DNA from: Sphagnum compactum
Taxonomy: Eukaryota; Bryophyta; Sphagnopsida; Sphagnales
Direction of reading: 5' to 3'
DNA: 64,000 nt
Assembly: GCA_965153455.1 (NCBI GenBank)
Contig: OZ234495.1
Coordinates: forward strand, 24,610,875-24,674,874
Position 1 is the first letter of the stretch. Every line of letters begins with the position of its first letter. Both the position numbers and the translations under genes were made by a program. The notes under the pieces are model-generated. The model ran no database searches. It was not told the origin of the DNA and worked only from the letters and a program-made list of their open reading frames with translations. Shown here piece by piece: positions 23,301 to 33,599 of this stretch.

Positions 23301-24958
23301 AAAATAATCAGGTTTGAACACCATGTGCTAATTCAATCCTATGTTTCTTTTTTTGGTCAAAATTCCAAATGAAACCGTGAGTTTTAAATTTTAAAAATAT
23401 ATAATATTTATATCTTTAAAAACATGGCATCGTAATGAAGTTTTATATTTATTCATATTGACAATTATTTGTACTTTGTTGAATGTGATAGGTACCGGTG
23501 ATGGAAAATTTAGAAGGCATATCTTTGAAAAAATGTGAAAATTTGCCCTCATTATTCCAAAATGGATCGAAAGAACTTCACAACCTTAGGTTGCTTGACC
23601 TAACAAAAGCCTCACCAACTATGGTGAAAAATTTCATCCAAAGTCAAAATTTGAATAACCTTCGATGGTTGTGTCTCCAAGAATGCATGATCCAAAAGTT
23701 GCCAAGTAATTTGTTTAAATGTTTTCGTTTACAAGTACTCCATTTGACAAAATGTTCTAGCTTGCAAAAATTACCTACATCTATTGGCCAATTTAATGCA
23801 CTCCAAGAGTTTAATTTATCGTGGTGTTCAAGTTTACAAGAATTACCTACATCTATTGGCCAATTGAATACACTCCAAGAGTTTAATTTATCATGGTGTT
23901 CAAGCTTACAAGAATTACCTACATCTATTGGCCAATTGCATACACTCCAAAACCTTCATTTGGACAATTGTTCAAGCTTGCAAGAATTACCTACATCTAT
24001 TGGCCAATTGAATGCACTAAAAAACCTTCATTTGAAGAATTGTTCTAGCTTGCAAGAATTACCAACATGTATTGGCCAATTGAATGCACTCCAAAACCTT
24101 GATTTGTGGGGGTGTTCAAGGTTGCAAAAATTACCTACATCTATTGGCCAATTAAATGCACTCCAAAACCTTCATTTGAACTGGTGTTCAAGCTTACAAG
24201 AATTACCTAAATCTATTGGCCAATTGCATACACTCCAAAACCTTTATTTAAGGGGGTGTTCGAACTTGCAAAAATTACCTTCATCTATTGGCCGATTACA
24301 TACACTCCAAAAGCTTAATTTGTGGGGGTGTTCGAACTTGCAAGAATTACCTACATCTATTGGCCAATTGAATACACTCCAAGAGTTTAATTTATCATGG
24401 TGTTCGAGGTTGCAAAAATTACCTACATTTATTGGCCAATTGAATGCACTTCAAGAGTTTAATTTATCACGATGTTTAAACTTACAAGAATTACCTACAT
24501 CTATTGGCCAATTAAATGCACTCCAAAACCTTCATTTGAACCATTGTTCTAACTTGGAAAAATTACCTACATCTATTGGCCAATTGAATGCACTCCAAAA
24601 CCTTCATTTGTACCAATGTTCTAGCTTGCAAAAATTACCTACATCTATTGGACAATTGCATACACTCCAAAAGCTTGATTTTGAGGGGTGTTCGAATTTG
24701 CAAAAATTACCTACATCTATTGGCCAATTTAATGCACTCCAAAACCTTCATTTGAATCAATGTTCTAGCTTGCAAAAATTACCTACATCTATTGGCCAAT
24801 TGAATGCACTCCAAAACCTTCATTTGTCTCAATGTTCTAGCTTATTAAAGTTACCTGCATCTATTGGCCAATTGAATGCACTCCAAAAGCTTGATTTAGG
24901 GGGGTGTTCGAATTTGCAAAAATTACCTACATCTATTGGTCAATTGAATGCACTCTAA
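20349..24958 (+). CDS. Alpha/beta-hydrolase–NB-ARC–LRR immune receptor (HNL-type NLR)
   Basis: Intracellular receptor: the NB-ARC is a nucleotide switch, the LRR senses or inhibits, and the N-terminal hydrolase replaces the TIR or coiled-coil signalling domain. Exons that keep frame: 20349-20647, 21368-21767, 21946-22098, 22253-23311, 23492-24958. The SERAC1-like alpha/beta-hydrolase lies in the first three: LTIIFFHGI, nucleophile elbow AYSFGG (about 21410), VVFYSVPHAGG (about 21550), and the probable catalytic His in NHLTICKP (about 22015). NB-ARC: P-loop GMGGIGKTT, kinase-2 KKVLVVVDDV, GLPL in CEGLPLSLEVLGSY, RNBS-D FLDIACFL, and MHD-like YMHEQLQDMGR. The last exon gives an LRR lead-in and 17 repeats before a TAA at 24956, created by CAA-to-TAA in a repeat. 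The receptor may be functional but shortened, or a recent pseudogene. This class was first described in the liverwort Marchantia. Confidence 0.85.
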
Positions 24959-27150
24959 AACCTTCATTTGTACCAATGTTCTAGCTTACTAAAGTTACCT
25001 GAATCTATTGGCCAATTGAATGCACTCCAAAAGCTTGATTTGCGGTGGTGTTCGAAGATGCAAAAATTACCTACATCTATTGGTCAATTGAATGCACTTC
25101 AAAACCTTCGTTTGTGGGATTGTTCAAACTTGCAAAAATTACCTTCATCTATTGGCCAATTGAATGCACTCGAAAACCTTCAGTTGAACGAATGTTTTAA
25201 CTTATTGAAGTTACCTGCATCTATTGGCCAATTGAATGCACTCCAAAACCTTGATTTGGGGGGGTGTTCGAGGTTGCAAAAATTACCTACATCTATTGGC
25301 CAATTGAATGCACTCCAAAAGCTCGATTTGTGGAGGTGTTCGAACTTGCAAGAATTACCTACATCTATTGGCCAATTGAATACACTCCAAGAGTTTAATT
25401 TATCATGGTGTTCGAGGTTGCAAAAATTACCTACATCTATTGGCCAATTGAATGCACTCCAAGAGTTTAATTTATCATGGTGTTTAAGCTTACAAGAATT
25501 ACCTACATCTATTGGCCAATTGAATGCACTCCAAAAGCTTGATTTGTGCGGGTGTTCGAGGTTCCAAAAATTACGTACATCTATTGGCCAATTGAATGCA
25601 CTCCAAAACCTTCATTTGAACCATTGGTCTAGCTTGCAAAAATTACCTACATCTATTGGCCAATTGAATGCACTCCAAAACCTTCATTTGTACCAATGTT
25701 CTAGCTTGCATAAATTACCTACATCTATTGGACAATTGCATACACTTCAAAAGTTTGATTTGCGGGGGTGTTCAAACTTGCAAAAATTACCTACATCTAT
25801 TGGCCTATTGAATGCACTCCAAAACCTTCATTTGAACCAATGTTCTAGCTTGCAAAAATTACCTACATCTATTGGCCTATTGAATGCACTCCAAAACCTT
25901 CATTTGAACCAATGTTCTAGCTTGCAAAAATTACCCACATCTATTGGCCAATTGAATGCACTCCAAAACCTTCATTTGAATCAATGTTCTAGCTTGCAAA
26001 AATTACCAACATCTATTGGCCAATTGAATGCACTCCAAAACCTTGATTTGGGGGGGTGTTCAAACTTACAAGAATTACCTACATCTATTGGCCAATTGAA
26101 TGCACTCCAAAACCTTGATTTGCGGGGCTGTTCGAGGTTGCAAGAATTACCTACATTTATTGGTCAATTGAATGCACTCGAAAAGCTTAATTTGTGGGGG
26201 TGTTCGAACTTGCAAGAATTACCTACATCTATTGGCCAATTGAATGCACTCCAAGAGTTTAATTTATCATGGTGTTCGAGGTTGCAAAAATTACCTACAT
26301 CTATTGGCCGATTGAATGCACTCAAAGAGTTTAATTTATCATGGTGTTTACGCTTACAAGAATTACCTACATCTATTGGCCAATTGAATGCACTTCAAAA
26401 GCTTCATTTGAACGATTGTTCTAACTTGCAAAAATTACCTACATCTATTGGACAATTGCATACACTCCAAAACCTTTATTTGGGGGGGTGTTCGAAGTTG
26501 CAAGAATTACCTACATCTATTGGCCAATTGAATGCACTTGAAAACCTTCATTTGAACAATTGTTCTAGCTTGCAAAAATTACCTACATCTATTGGCCAAT
26601 TGAATGCACTTGAAAACCTTCATTTGAACAATTGTTCTAGCTTGCAAAAATTACCTACATCTATTGGACAATTGCATACACTCCAAAACCTTTATTTGGG
26701 GGGGTGTTCGAGGTTGCAAGAATTACCTACATCTATTGGCCAATTGAATGCACTCGAAAACTTTCATTTGAATAATTGTTGTAGCTTGTAAGAATTACCT
26801 ACATCTATTGGCCAATTAAATGCACTTTAAAACCTTCATTTGAATGATTGTTCAAGTTTGTAATAATTATGTACATGTATTGGACAATTGCATACACTCT
26901 AAAACCTTTATTTGGGGGGGTGTTCGATGTTGCAAAAATTACCTACATCTATTAGACAATTACATGCACTCTAAAACCTTCATTTGAATGTTCAAGTTTG
27001 CAAGAATTACTTACATCTATTGGTCAATTGATTACATTACAAGAGTTTAATTTATCAAAGTGTTACAGTTTACAAGAATTAGCTACATCTATTGGCCAAT
27101 TGAATGCACTTCAAAAGCTTCATTTGAACGATTGTTCGAGCTTGCAAGAA
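23735..27150 (+). repeat. 72-bp tandem LRR array (about 42 units plus decayed ones)
   Basis: The final NLR exon and its extension are a regular head-to-tail array of 72-bp units, each encoding a 24-residue leucine-rich repeat of consensus LP.SIGQLNALQ.L.L..CS.LQ. I count 17 units before the stop at 24956 and 25 more in the same frame to 26789, then about five decayed ones to 27150. Neighbouring units can be identical in protein (for example the two ending near 25850 and 25920, and the two near 26570 and 26640). Higher-order groups recur, which indicates expansion by unequal exchange. Confidence 0.95.
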
Positions 27151-27152
27151 TG
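24959..27152 (+). pseudogene. LRR extension of the NLR beyond the first stop
   Basis: The same reading frame continues for more than 600 codons after TAA 24956, with 25 intact-looking LRRs, to a second TAA at 26789. Further stops follow at about 26828, 26862, 26900 and 26970. Most arise at the CAA codon of the CTCCAAAAC or TTGCAA part of the unit, so each is a single C-to-T change. The longer frame was clearly under coding constraint until recently. Readthrough, or an allele without the first stop, would give a receptor with more than 40 LRRs. Confidence 0.85.
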
Positions 27153-27390
27153 ACCTTTATAAAAACAATGAATATTCAATTAATTTGTAATTGTGTATAT
27201 ACATTGTAATGTACACCAATAATTGTATTTTTTTTAAAACCTTTATTTGACAACTTTTTTAATTTTTATATTTACTTTATAAATTCCACTTATTATTGCC
27301 AAATGATAAAAAATGAATCGAACCCAAGCACGTTTTAAAAGAATAACATTTTATAACCTAAGAAGTTCATTATCATCAATATTATCATAA

Positions 27391-27700
27391 CACTAGTGGG
27401 TACCCGTGACCTTCGGACATTGTGAAGTCCCCCAAAAGTGAGTGGGGGGGGGGGCGAGCAAAAAAAAACAAAATTATCAAATATATTTGGTTGGTTTTGA
27501 GTGTGTAGTCAAAGATATAGAAGCATGATTACAGTGCGGTACCCGTGACCTTCGGACACTATGACGTATGACATCACTTTCTCTTCTATTAACAATATTA
27601 CGAACTCTATACATAACAAAACAACATAATTCAAAATGTTTATTTTTGAAAAAAGGTGTAATTTGCCCGTGACCTTAAGGCACTGTGAAGTCCCCCAGTT
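27391..27700 (-). mobile_element. Helitron-like end with three subterminal repeats
   Basis: The word ACTAGTGGGTACC at 27391-27403 also occurs, inverted, at 57853-57865, where it ends a Helitron-like terminus. Inside it, a related 30-35 bp motif (CCCGTGACCTTCGGAC...) appears three times, at about 27404, 27541 and 27665; two copies also carry TGTGAAGTCCCCC. Read on the minus strand the terminus would be ...CTAG|T, as at Helitron 3' ends, but the hairpin expected just inside it is weak here. The element would extend to the right; its other end was not found. Confidence 0.4.
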
Positions 27701-28883
27701 TCTTTAAACCATATTTATTTCAAAGAAACATTCTGTTTTAAACAACTGCACGTCGTGAACGTAGCGGAGCCATTTAGGAGATCACCCCCCCCAGACCCTT
27801 AACTGGTTTTTTTTTTCTTTTTGGGGATGGGTTTGTCCTCGTCCACATAAATTCCCCGTCTCTGTGCGACAATAATAATAAATCTTTCTCGACTTTTACA
27901 CAAAGACCGCTCGGGCTTTGAATTTTTTAAAGTCATCGACCACATAAATAAATTTCTCTTTTTTCTTTTTTTCTTTTTTTTTGGCAGAGAAAATGAAAAC
28001 AAATCTGCATGTGCGCAGCAGTCTGGTGACGACACAAAACAATCCAGATATACCCTCCGGTTATCAGAACGAGTACAAATAAACTATTCCCACCCACTGA
28101 CCCACTACTGGTCCTCCAAAATTTAAACAACCGACTTTGGTCTCTATGAAAAAGAAAAAACAAACTGGGTAGAGAACCACCGATTCTTACATTCCGGTTC
28201 TTTCGTGAAAACCACCAATTCTGTAAGGTTCTGTTTGGAGATAACTGGAATCGACTGTTCTTTAGAAATTGAAGAACCTTGCAACACTTATCTAAACCTC
28301 TGAAGAAGATGGAATTGACGATTCTTTAGAAATTGAAAGAACCTTGCAACATTGATCTAAACCTCTGAAGAAGAAGATGAAGAAGAAGAAGAAGCAACAA
28401 CAACAATCACAGCACCACCAAACAAAAATTGTGAGTGGAAATTTTATTCATTCATAGTTCATTTTCACACAAAATTTCCTTTTGTGACTACTTACTTAGT
28501 TTATTAGTTTCCTCTTTAGCACCGACGACTCCTTACACCAGCTGTTGCAGCAGCGGTCATCATCTACTGATCTACTGAGGAACTTGGATGGATTCTACCA
28601 CATTCTGAATGATTCACAGATAGAGAAGTCTAGTACTGAACCATTTTCTGGCCTTCTATGGATGCACATAGTAACTTTTCACATGAACATTGTGCTATGC
28701 CAAAGTTGCATATGCCAAGTGGTTTGTGATGTCTGCATACAATGTGTTGTTTTGCGTGCTTAAGTCAATTTTAAATATATAGAGAATTTGATGGAGCATT
28801 TGGAAGCAGCCAGTATGGTGAGTTGTTGTAAATACCTTAAGGTCCCTGTCATCAGCCCTAATGATTCTCCATTGTCTACAAAA

Positions 28884-29022
28884 CAGGCATTGAACTTTGC
28901 ATTTAAGGACTATTTCAAAGCTCTGTTTGGTTACAAAAAGGACAGGGATGGTTACTGGATGTGGTTTGCTGGAAACCTTGCATCAGGGGCTGCAGCAAGT
29001 GCCTCATCAAGTCTCTTTGTGA
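28884..29022 (+). pseudogene. Captured fragment of a mitochondrial ADP/ATP carrier gene
   Basis: A short frame reads [20 protein letters not shown], then [20 protein letters not shown]. This is the matrix-loop and third-helix region of ADP/ATP translocases, which exchange ATP for ADP across the inner mitochondrial membrane. Homology begins sharply at the QALNF position and stops at SSLFV; no other part of the carrier is nearby. The frame runs on to 29288 as unrelated sequence, so this is a fragment, probably picked up by a transposon. Confidence 0.7.
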
Positions 29023-29141
29023 CACATCCTCAGCTGTTATTGCCAACCCAAGACGTTCTTTCACTGCCTTTGCCACCAACTCATATACCTCAGCTTGCAA
29101 TTTCTCAACAGTTGGCATTCGATACTTCTTTGATTGCTGCA
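29022..29141 (-). pseudogene. Unidentified captured exon, antisense to the carrier fragment
   Basis: On the minus strand an exon-like segment starts right after a pyrimidine/G-rich tract ending TGCTGCAG (acceptor-like) at 29141. It encodes a well-formed amphipathic peptide beginning [21 protein letters not shown] do not recognise the family. It abuts the carrier fragment in the opposite orientation at 29022, so the two pieces come from different genes. Confidence 0.4.
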
Positions 29142-29492
29142 GCACACCAAAACCATATGTTTGTCAAGCTCTGCAAGTGGCAAGAGATTTCATATGAGTG
29201 CAAGTGCATCACACTTATTGGGCTTGGTTCTTTTGGCCACAAAACCCCTGCCAAGACTAAAATGCAGAGAGTAAGAAATTGTATATGATTCTGAAAACCA
29301 ATTTCGCCGGAGGAAAAAAAACTTTGAAATTTTGTTAACAAAAAACTCGAATTGAAATTTTCTTTAAATTTAAAAAAAAAGTGATTATGAAATGACCCAC
29401 CTTTGTGATGAAGTTGTTTGGAAACACTGGAAAATCCTCACACTGAAATCCTGACAAACGCATCTCTAATGGCATCTTCCAGGAATTCCAAA

Positions 29493-29910
29493 CAAGAATT
29501 GCCTTCTAGAAACAAAATAACAAGCCTATTGTGCACATCCGGAATGTCCATACCGGAAGACTCGGATCATTCGTATTGGGAACCGTTCGTCTCACTTGTT
29601 CCACTGGCGATTCGTCCACGTTCCCACCCTGTTCCAATGCTTTCAGTCCCTCCAGTCCCTCCCCCGAACTGCACAAATAGAAATTTTGTTAACAAAAAAC
29701 ACGAATTGAAATTTTTCAAGCAAGAATTGCCTTTTAGAAACAAAATAGCAAGCCTATTGTCCACATCCGGAATGTCCATACCGGAAGACTCGGATCATCC
29801 GTATTGGGAACCGTTCATCTCACTTGTTCCACTGGCGACTCGTCCACGTTCCCACCCTGTTCCAATGCTTTCACTCCTTCCAGTTCCTCCCCCGGACTGC
29901 ACAAAACCAA
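29493..29910 (+). repeat. Tandem duplication, unit 228 bp
   Basis: Two copies starting with CAAGAATTGCCTT at 29493 and 29721. They share the stretch with CCGGAATGTCCATACCGG and the downstream CCACGTTCCCACCCTGTTCC. A related AT-rich piece (TTTTGTTAACAAAAAAC) precedes each. They can be read as a repeated peptide but no family is recognised. Confidence 0.9.
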
Positions 29911-29991
29911 AACCCACATCAATCCATCTTCTTCTTCTTCTTGTTTTTCTTTGTCTTCTTCTTCTTCTTCCTGGCATCCCCCACTTTCCAC

Positions 29992-30580
29992 AACAATAGA
30001 GGAAGACGGGACGGCCGGACACCACCGCAAGAGGACAACCTTCTTCTTCTTCCTGGCATCCCCCACTTTCCATACCTTTGACTAACGGTTCTCCAAAATC
30101 AAAGAACTCATATTGACCCTTGACCAACTATTTTCAAAAAAATCATGTACAACAATGGAGGAAGACGGGACGGCCCGAACACCACCGCAAGAGGACAACC
30201 TTTTTCTTCTTCTTTTAAAAAAAATCATGTACAACAATGGAGGAAGACGGGACGGCCCGGACACCACCGCAAGAGGACAACCTTCTTCTTCTTCCTGGCA
30301 TCCCCCACTTTCCACAACAATGGAGGAAGACGGGACGGCCCGGACACCGCCGCAAGAGGACAACCTTATTCTTCTTCCTGGCATCCCCCACTTTCCACAA
30401 CAATGGAGGAAGACGGGACGACCCGGACACCACCACAAGAGGACAACCATGCAGAGAAGAGCTGCATGCTGCTGCCATCCGTCGTCCTCCTCTTCCATCA
30501 TCTTAGATGAAGAACTTAGATGGATGGAAAACAGGACGGATGGATGCAAAGGACGACCGGACACCACCGCAAGAGGACAA
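29992..30580 (+). repeat. 83-bp minisatellite, about five copies
   Basis: Units carry GGAAGACGGGACGGCC and AGAGGACAACCTT, followed by a TTC/CTT-rich spacer. The GGAAGAC anchor recurs at 30001, 30160, 30242, 30325 and 30408, and a partial copy lies near 30550. Spacing is 82-83 bp for the last four. Because 83 is not a multiple of three, a frame passing through reads each unit in a new phase; several frames on both strands are open, which explains the long spurious ORFs here. Confidence 0.9.
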
Positions 30581-30619
30581 AACCAACGATATTATATATA
30601 TGAAATAATGGATAAATGA

Positions 30620-31680
30620 ATGAAATTTTTAAATCATATGATGTGAACTCCAGGATTTCAAAAACATTTGAAAGTTTTAATGACAAAGATTGTTCCTTAT
30701 GGTTGCCTTTTTATATGTGTAAAATTTCAAGGACAAATTTTCATTAAAATTAGTATTTTGTAATCTTTTTATTATGATTATAATGATGCTTAAAAGCCCT
30801 ACAAATCAAAATAATATTTCGTTGAACAATTCAATCATTAATATGTGCACCAATCCACAACATATATAATGATAGGTTTGGATATTAGCAATCATTTGTT
30901 GCAACTTTTCAAGGTTCATTCCCATTTAGGGTTCCAAAAAACAATGTTTAACTTTTAAAAGTCTTTCATGTCCAACCTTGGATTTTTGTTTTATTTAAAT
31001 GAACAATTACAACGGATTTTGTACCGTAATAGATAAAATGATGTCTTAGTGTATTAATAGAAATATTTTAAAATAGTTTGGATATTATGTAAATGTCTTT
31101 TTGAGATCTTTAAATTAAATATTAAAATTAATTTTTCTTCATTTTTTAATAATAAAAATGAATGTATAAAATCATACAAATTGATTTTGAACTTTTTGTA
31201 CAAGAAAAACATGTTTCCCATAAAACACATACATATTCATTGGGTAAACTTCATGAAAAAAAAATCATATCAAAATTTCAAAGGCTTGAAATTTTGAACC
31301 AAATGGTTATAAAGGTAAAGAATTTTCTATACAAATTTCCTAGTTGTTTGTATTCATGCAATTGAAATTTCTAGCTTTAAGCACATGTCGTATGTATATG
31401 AAATAATCATGCAAAAAAACATGTTTGGTTGTCCATAGAAATTCATTTTGATAATTTATACATTTTTACTTGAAAACCAAAATATTGATGCACAATCATG
31501 CGAAAAATCACTAGCACCACATGAATTATCTTATGTTGGAATATTCGATTTTCTCATTCAAATTTGTTTCATGTAAATGTCATTTTAAAAAAGTAGCCTT
31601 AAGAAAACATTGGACTCTTTATTCCTTATTTTGGAACCCAAATTGCGAATGAACCTTTCATTAAAACATATCTTCCAAAT
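30620..31680. other. AT-rich intergenic stretch
   Basis: No gene, RNA or mobile-element signature seen. Only short AT-rich open frames. Confidence 0.6.
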
Positions 31681-31684
31681 GTCC

Positions 31685-33590
31685 ACCATCATGCATCAAA
31701 CTTGAACATTGCAGCACAAACCACAGGGCAGCACGATTGATGTTGTCATAAGCTTTTGTAAGGTCCACAAAGCAGATGAACACGACCGCTGGTGCTTCCT
31801 AGACCAGGTGATGAGGTGTGCTGCCACCCAGGTGGTGTTGGTGCAAGAGCGCTAAGGGCGGAAACCCATTTGCCACTCGCCCATGTTGGAGTCCAGGCCT
31901 TGCTGGAGTCGCAGCTGCAGGATCTTTGTGTAGACCTTGCCATAGACGTCCAGCAGGCTGATGCCGCTGTAGTTGGAAAGTAGGGCGTGACTGCCCTTGT
32001 TATGCAACAAAATCATGCAAGCACGCTTCTACTCAACGGGGGCAACCTCGGAGACCTAGGCGTTGGCGCAAAGTGTGTGCAACCAGGAGAGGACAGCTAC
32101 GCTGCCATTTTTCAGCAGCTCGGCTGTGACCCCATCAACCCAAGGAGATTTATTATTTGCCAGACTGCGGATAGCCATGGTAGTCTCCTCACGCGTGGGC
32201 GGTTCAGTGGAAATTGGGGAGGGGGGGACCACCAAGGGGGATGGGGAGCGCGGCAACCTGGGCTGCTGAGAAGGTTGCGGGCAGGTTGGGGGTTAAGGGC
32301 GGCGGCTCTGGAGACGAGCGATGAGCGGGTGGGTGCGCAAGTGACAGCTCCACATCCTGCGCACAATTGAGTAGCCTCTCAAAGTGAACAGCGTAGGCCT
32401 CCACCTTGGTGGCGGGGTCTGAAACTCGTTCACCTCCAACTTCCAAAACATCGTCTGTAGCCCGTAGACAACCCCCACACACAATTTTGCACAGTTGCTG
32501 GTGCGCCTCGTGAGTCTTGCCCTCCGCCATGAGCTGCTCCAGTCGCCTTCCTTGCGCCACCGGTGCCTCCTCGTCCAACCGTCTGACTGAATTGCTGAGG
32601 TGGCGGGCGGATTACTTGAATTGCTATCGCGCAAGCTGCTGCTCGTCTAGCGTGTTGGCGACCGCAAGTGCCATGAATGCGACGATCTTGGCGTCGACCA
32701 GCCACTGTGCTAGTTTATTTAGTTGGCGGTTGGCCCGCTGCGACGGCGGGGTGCGCAGCTAAGCACCTCCTCAGCGGTTGCCAATAACACGTTGCATCCT
32801 GCAGTGTAGTCGGTAGGTTACTGCCCTACCAGGGCTGCGAAGTGGGTGCTGCACTGTAGGCTGAAGGCTGGAACCACTGCCGCGTCCCGCAGTCGCTGTG
32901 TGGCGAAGTGCTTGGTGGCGGGGGCGCGGCTGGTGCGCGATGCTGTGCTGAGACGCAGGCGCAGTTCCGCGCCAATAAGGTTGTGGGGGGTGCCGTCGAC
33001 ATTATTGTTGTTGTTGCTGCTATTGTCATGCGGCTTGTTGTAGTGCACAGTGCGGAACGTGCGAACTTGGCTGATGCTGCTGCGATGCCGCCCCGAGACG
33101 AGGATGTGGTCAATGGCGCTGTCACTGGCCCGGCTGTTGGGGTGGCGCCACGTCATCTTCAGCCCCCGCCAGTGCTGATGGAGCGTGGAGGGAACCACGA
33201 GGTTGCGGTGGCGACTGAAGCTAAGCAGGCACAAGCCATTTTCTAACGGCTATGTGGGCTGACTATCGCCCCCCAATTGGCTGCCGCACGGCGTGCTGTG
33301 GCGACCCAGGGTGCTGCCCCAAGCGCACCAATCTGAGTTGAGCTGCACGTTGAAGTCGCCCAGCAGTAGCAGCATATAGCGTGCTAGCACAATGCTGGTC
33401 ACGTCGTCAAGCTATTGATAGAACTCATCCTTGGCGGCGCTACTGCCAGTTTTGGTGGGAGCATAGGCCACCAGCACCTAGAGCTTGAGGCCCTTTTCCA
33501 GCTGCAGCTTGGCATATAGTAGGCGCGGGCTGAGTGGCTCCCAAACTAGCAACGCCACTGCTGCCTACGGTGCCAGCACTAGCGCCATGA
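31685..33590 (-). mobile_element. RTE-type LINE retrotransposon, truncated and decayed
   Basis: Read on the minus strand. An AP-type endonuclease: VLVAYAPT then LLGDFNVQL (about 33460-33340), then TWRHPN and SAIDHILVSGRHRSS (about 33150-33070). A linker (LEVGGERVSDPATKVEAYAV) follows, then the RT start (REETTMAIRSLANNKSP, then DGVTAELLK, about 32195-32120). Further on come YSGISLLDVYGKVYTKIL (about 31970), GFRP and FVDLTKAYDNINRAALW (about 31775-31725). This is the endonuclease-RT order of non-LTR elements and the wording resembles the RTE clade. The polymerase is cut off just after the KAYD box, before the catalytic FADD box, and stops and frameshifts are frequent. The block is clearly GC-rich while both flanks are strongly AT-rich. 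Confidence 0.82.
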
Positions 33591-33599
33591 GATATTCAT

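Noticed and set aside
20349-23311. TIR-NBS-LRR annotation
   Set aside because: The NB-ARC has some TNL-like wording (FLDIACF), but the upstream exons carry a hydrolase nucleophile elbow and PHAGG/HLTICKP motifs, not TIR motifs.
23735-27150. CRISPR-like regular repeats
   Set aside because: The 72-bp periodicity is a coding LRR array without unique spacers; no CRISPR is expected in plant nuclear DNA.
29795-30567. Several long minus- and plus-strand ORFs
   Set aside because: By-products of the stop-free 83-bp minisatellite; no family resemblance.
32517-33246. Plus-strand ORFs of 65-112 aa
   Set aside because: Antisense shadows of the GC-rich LINE.
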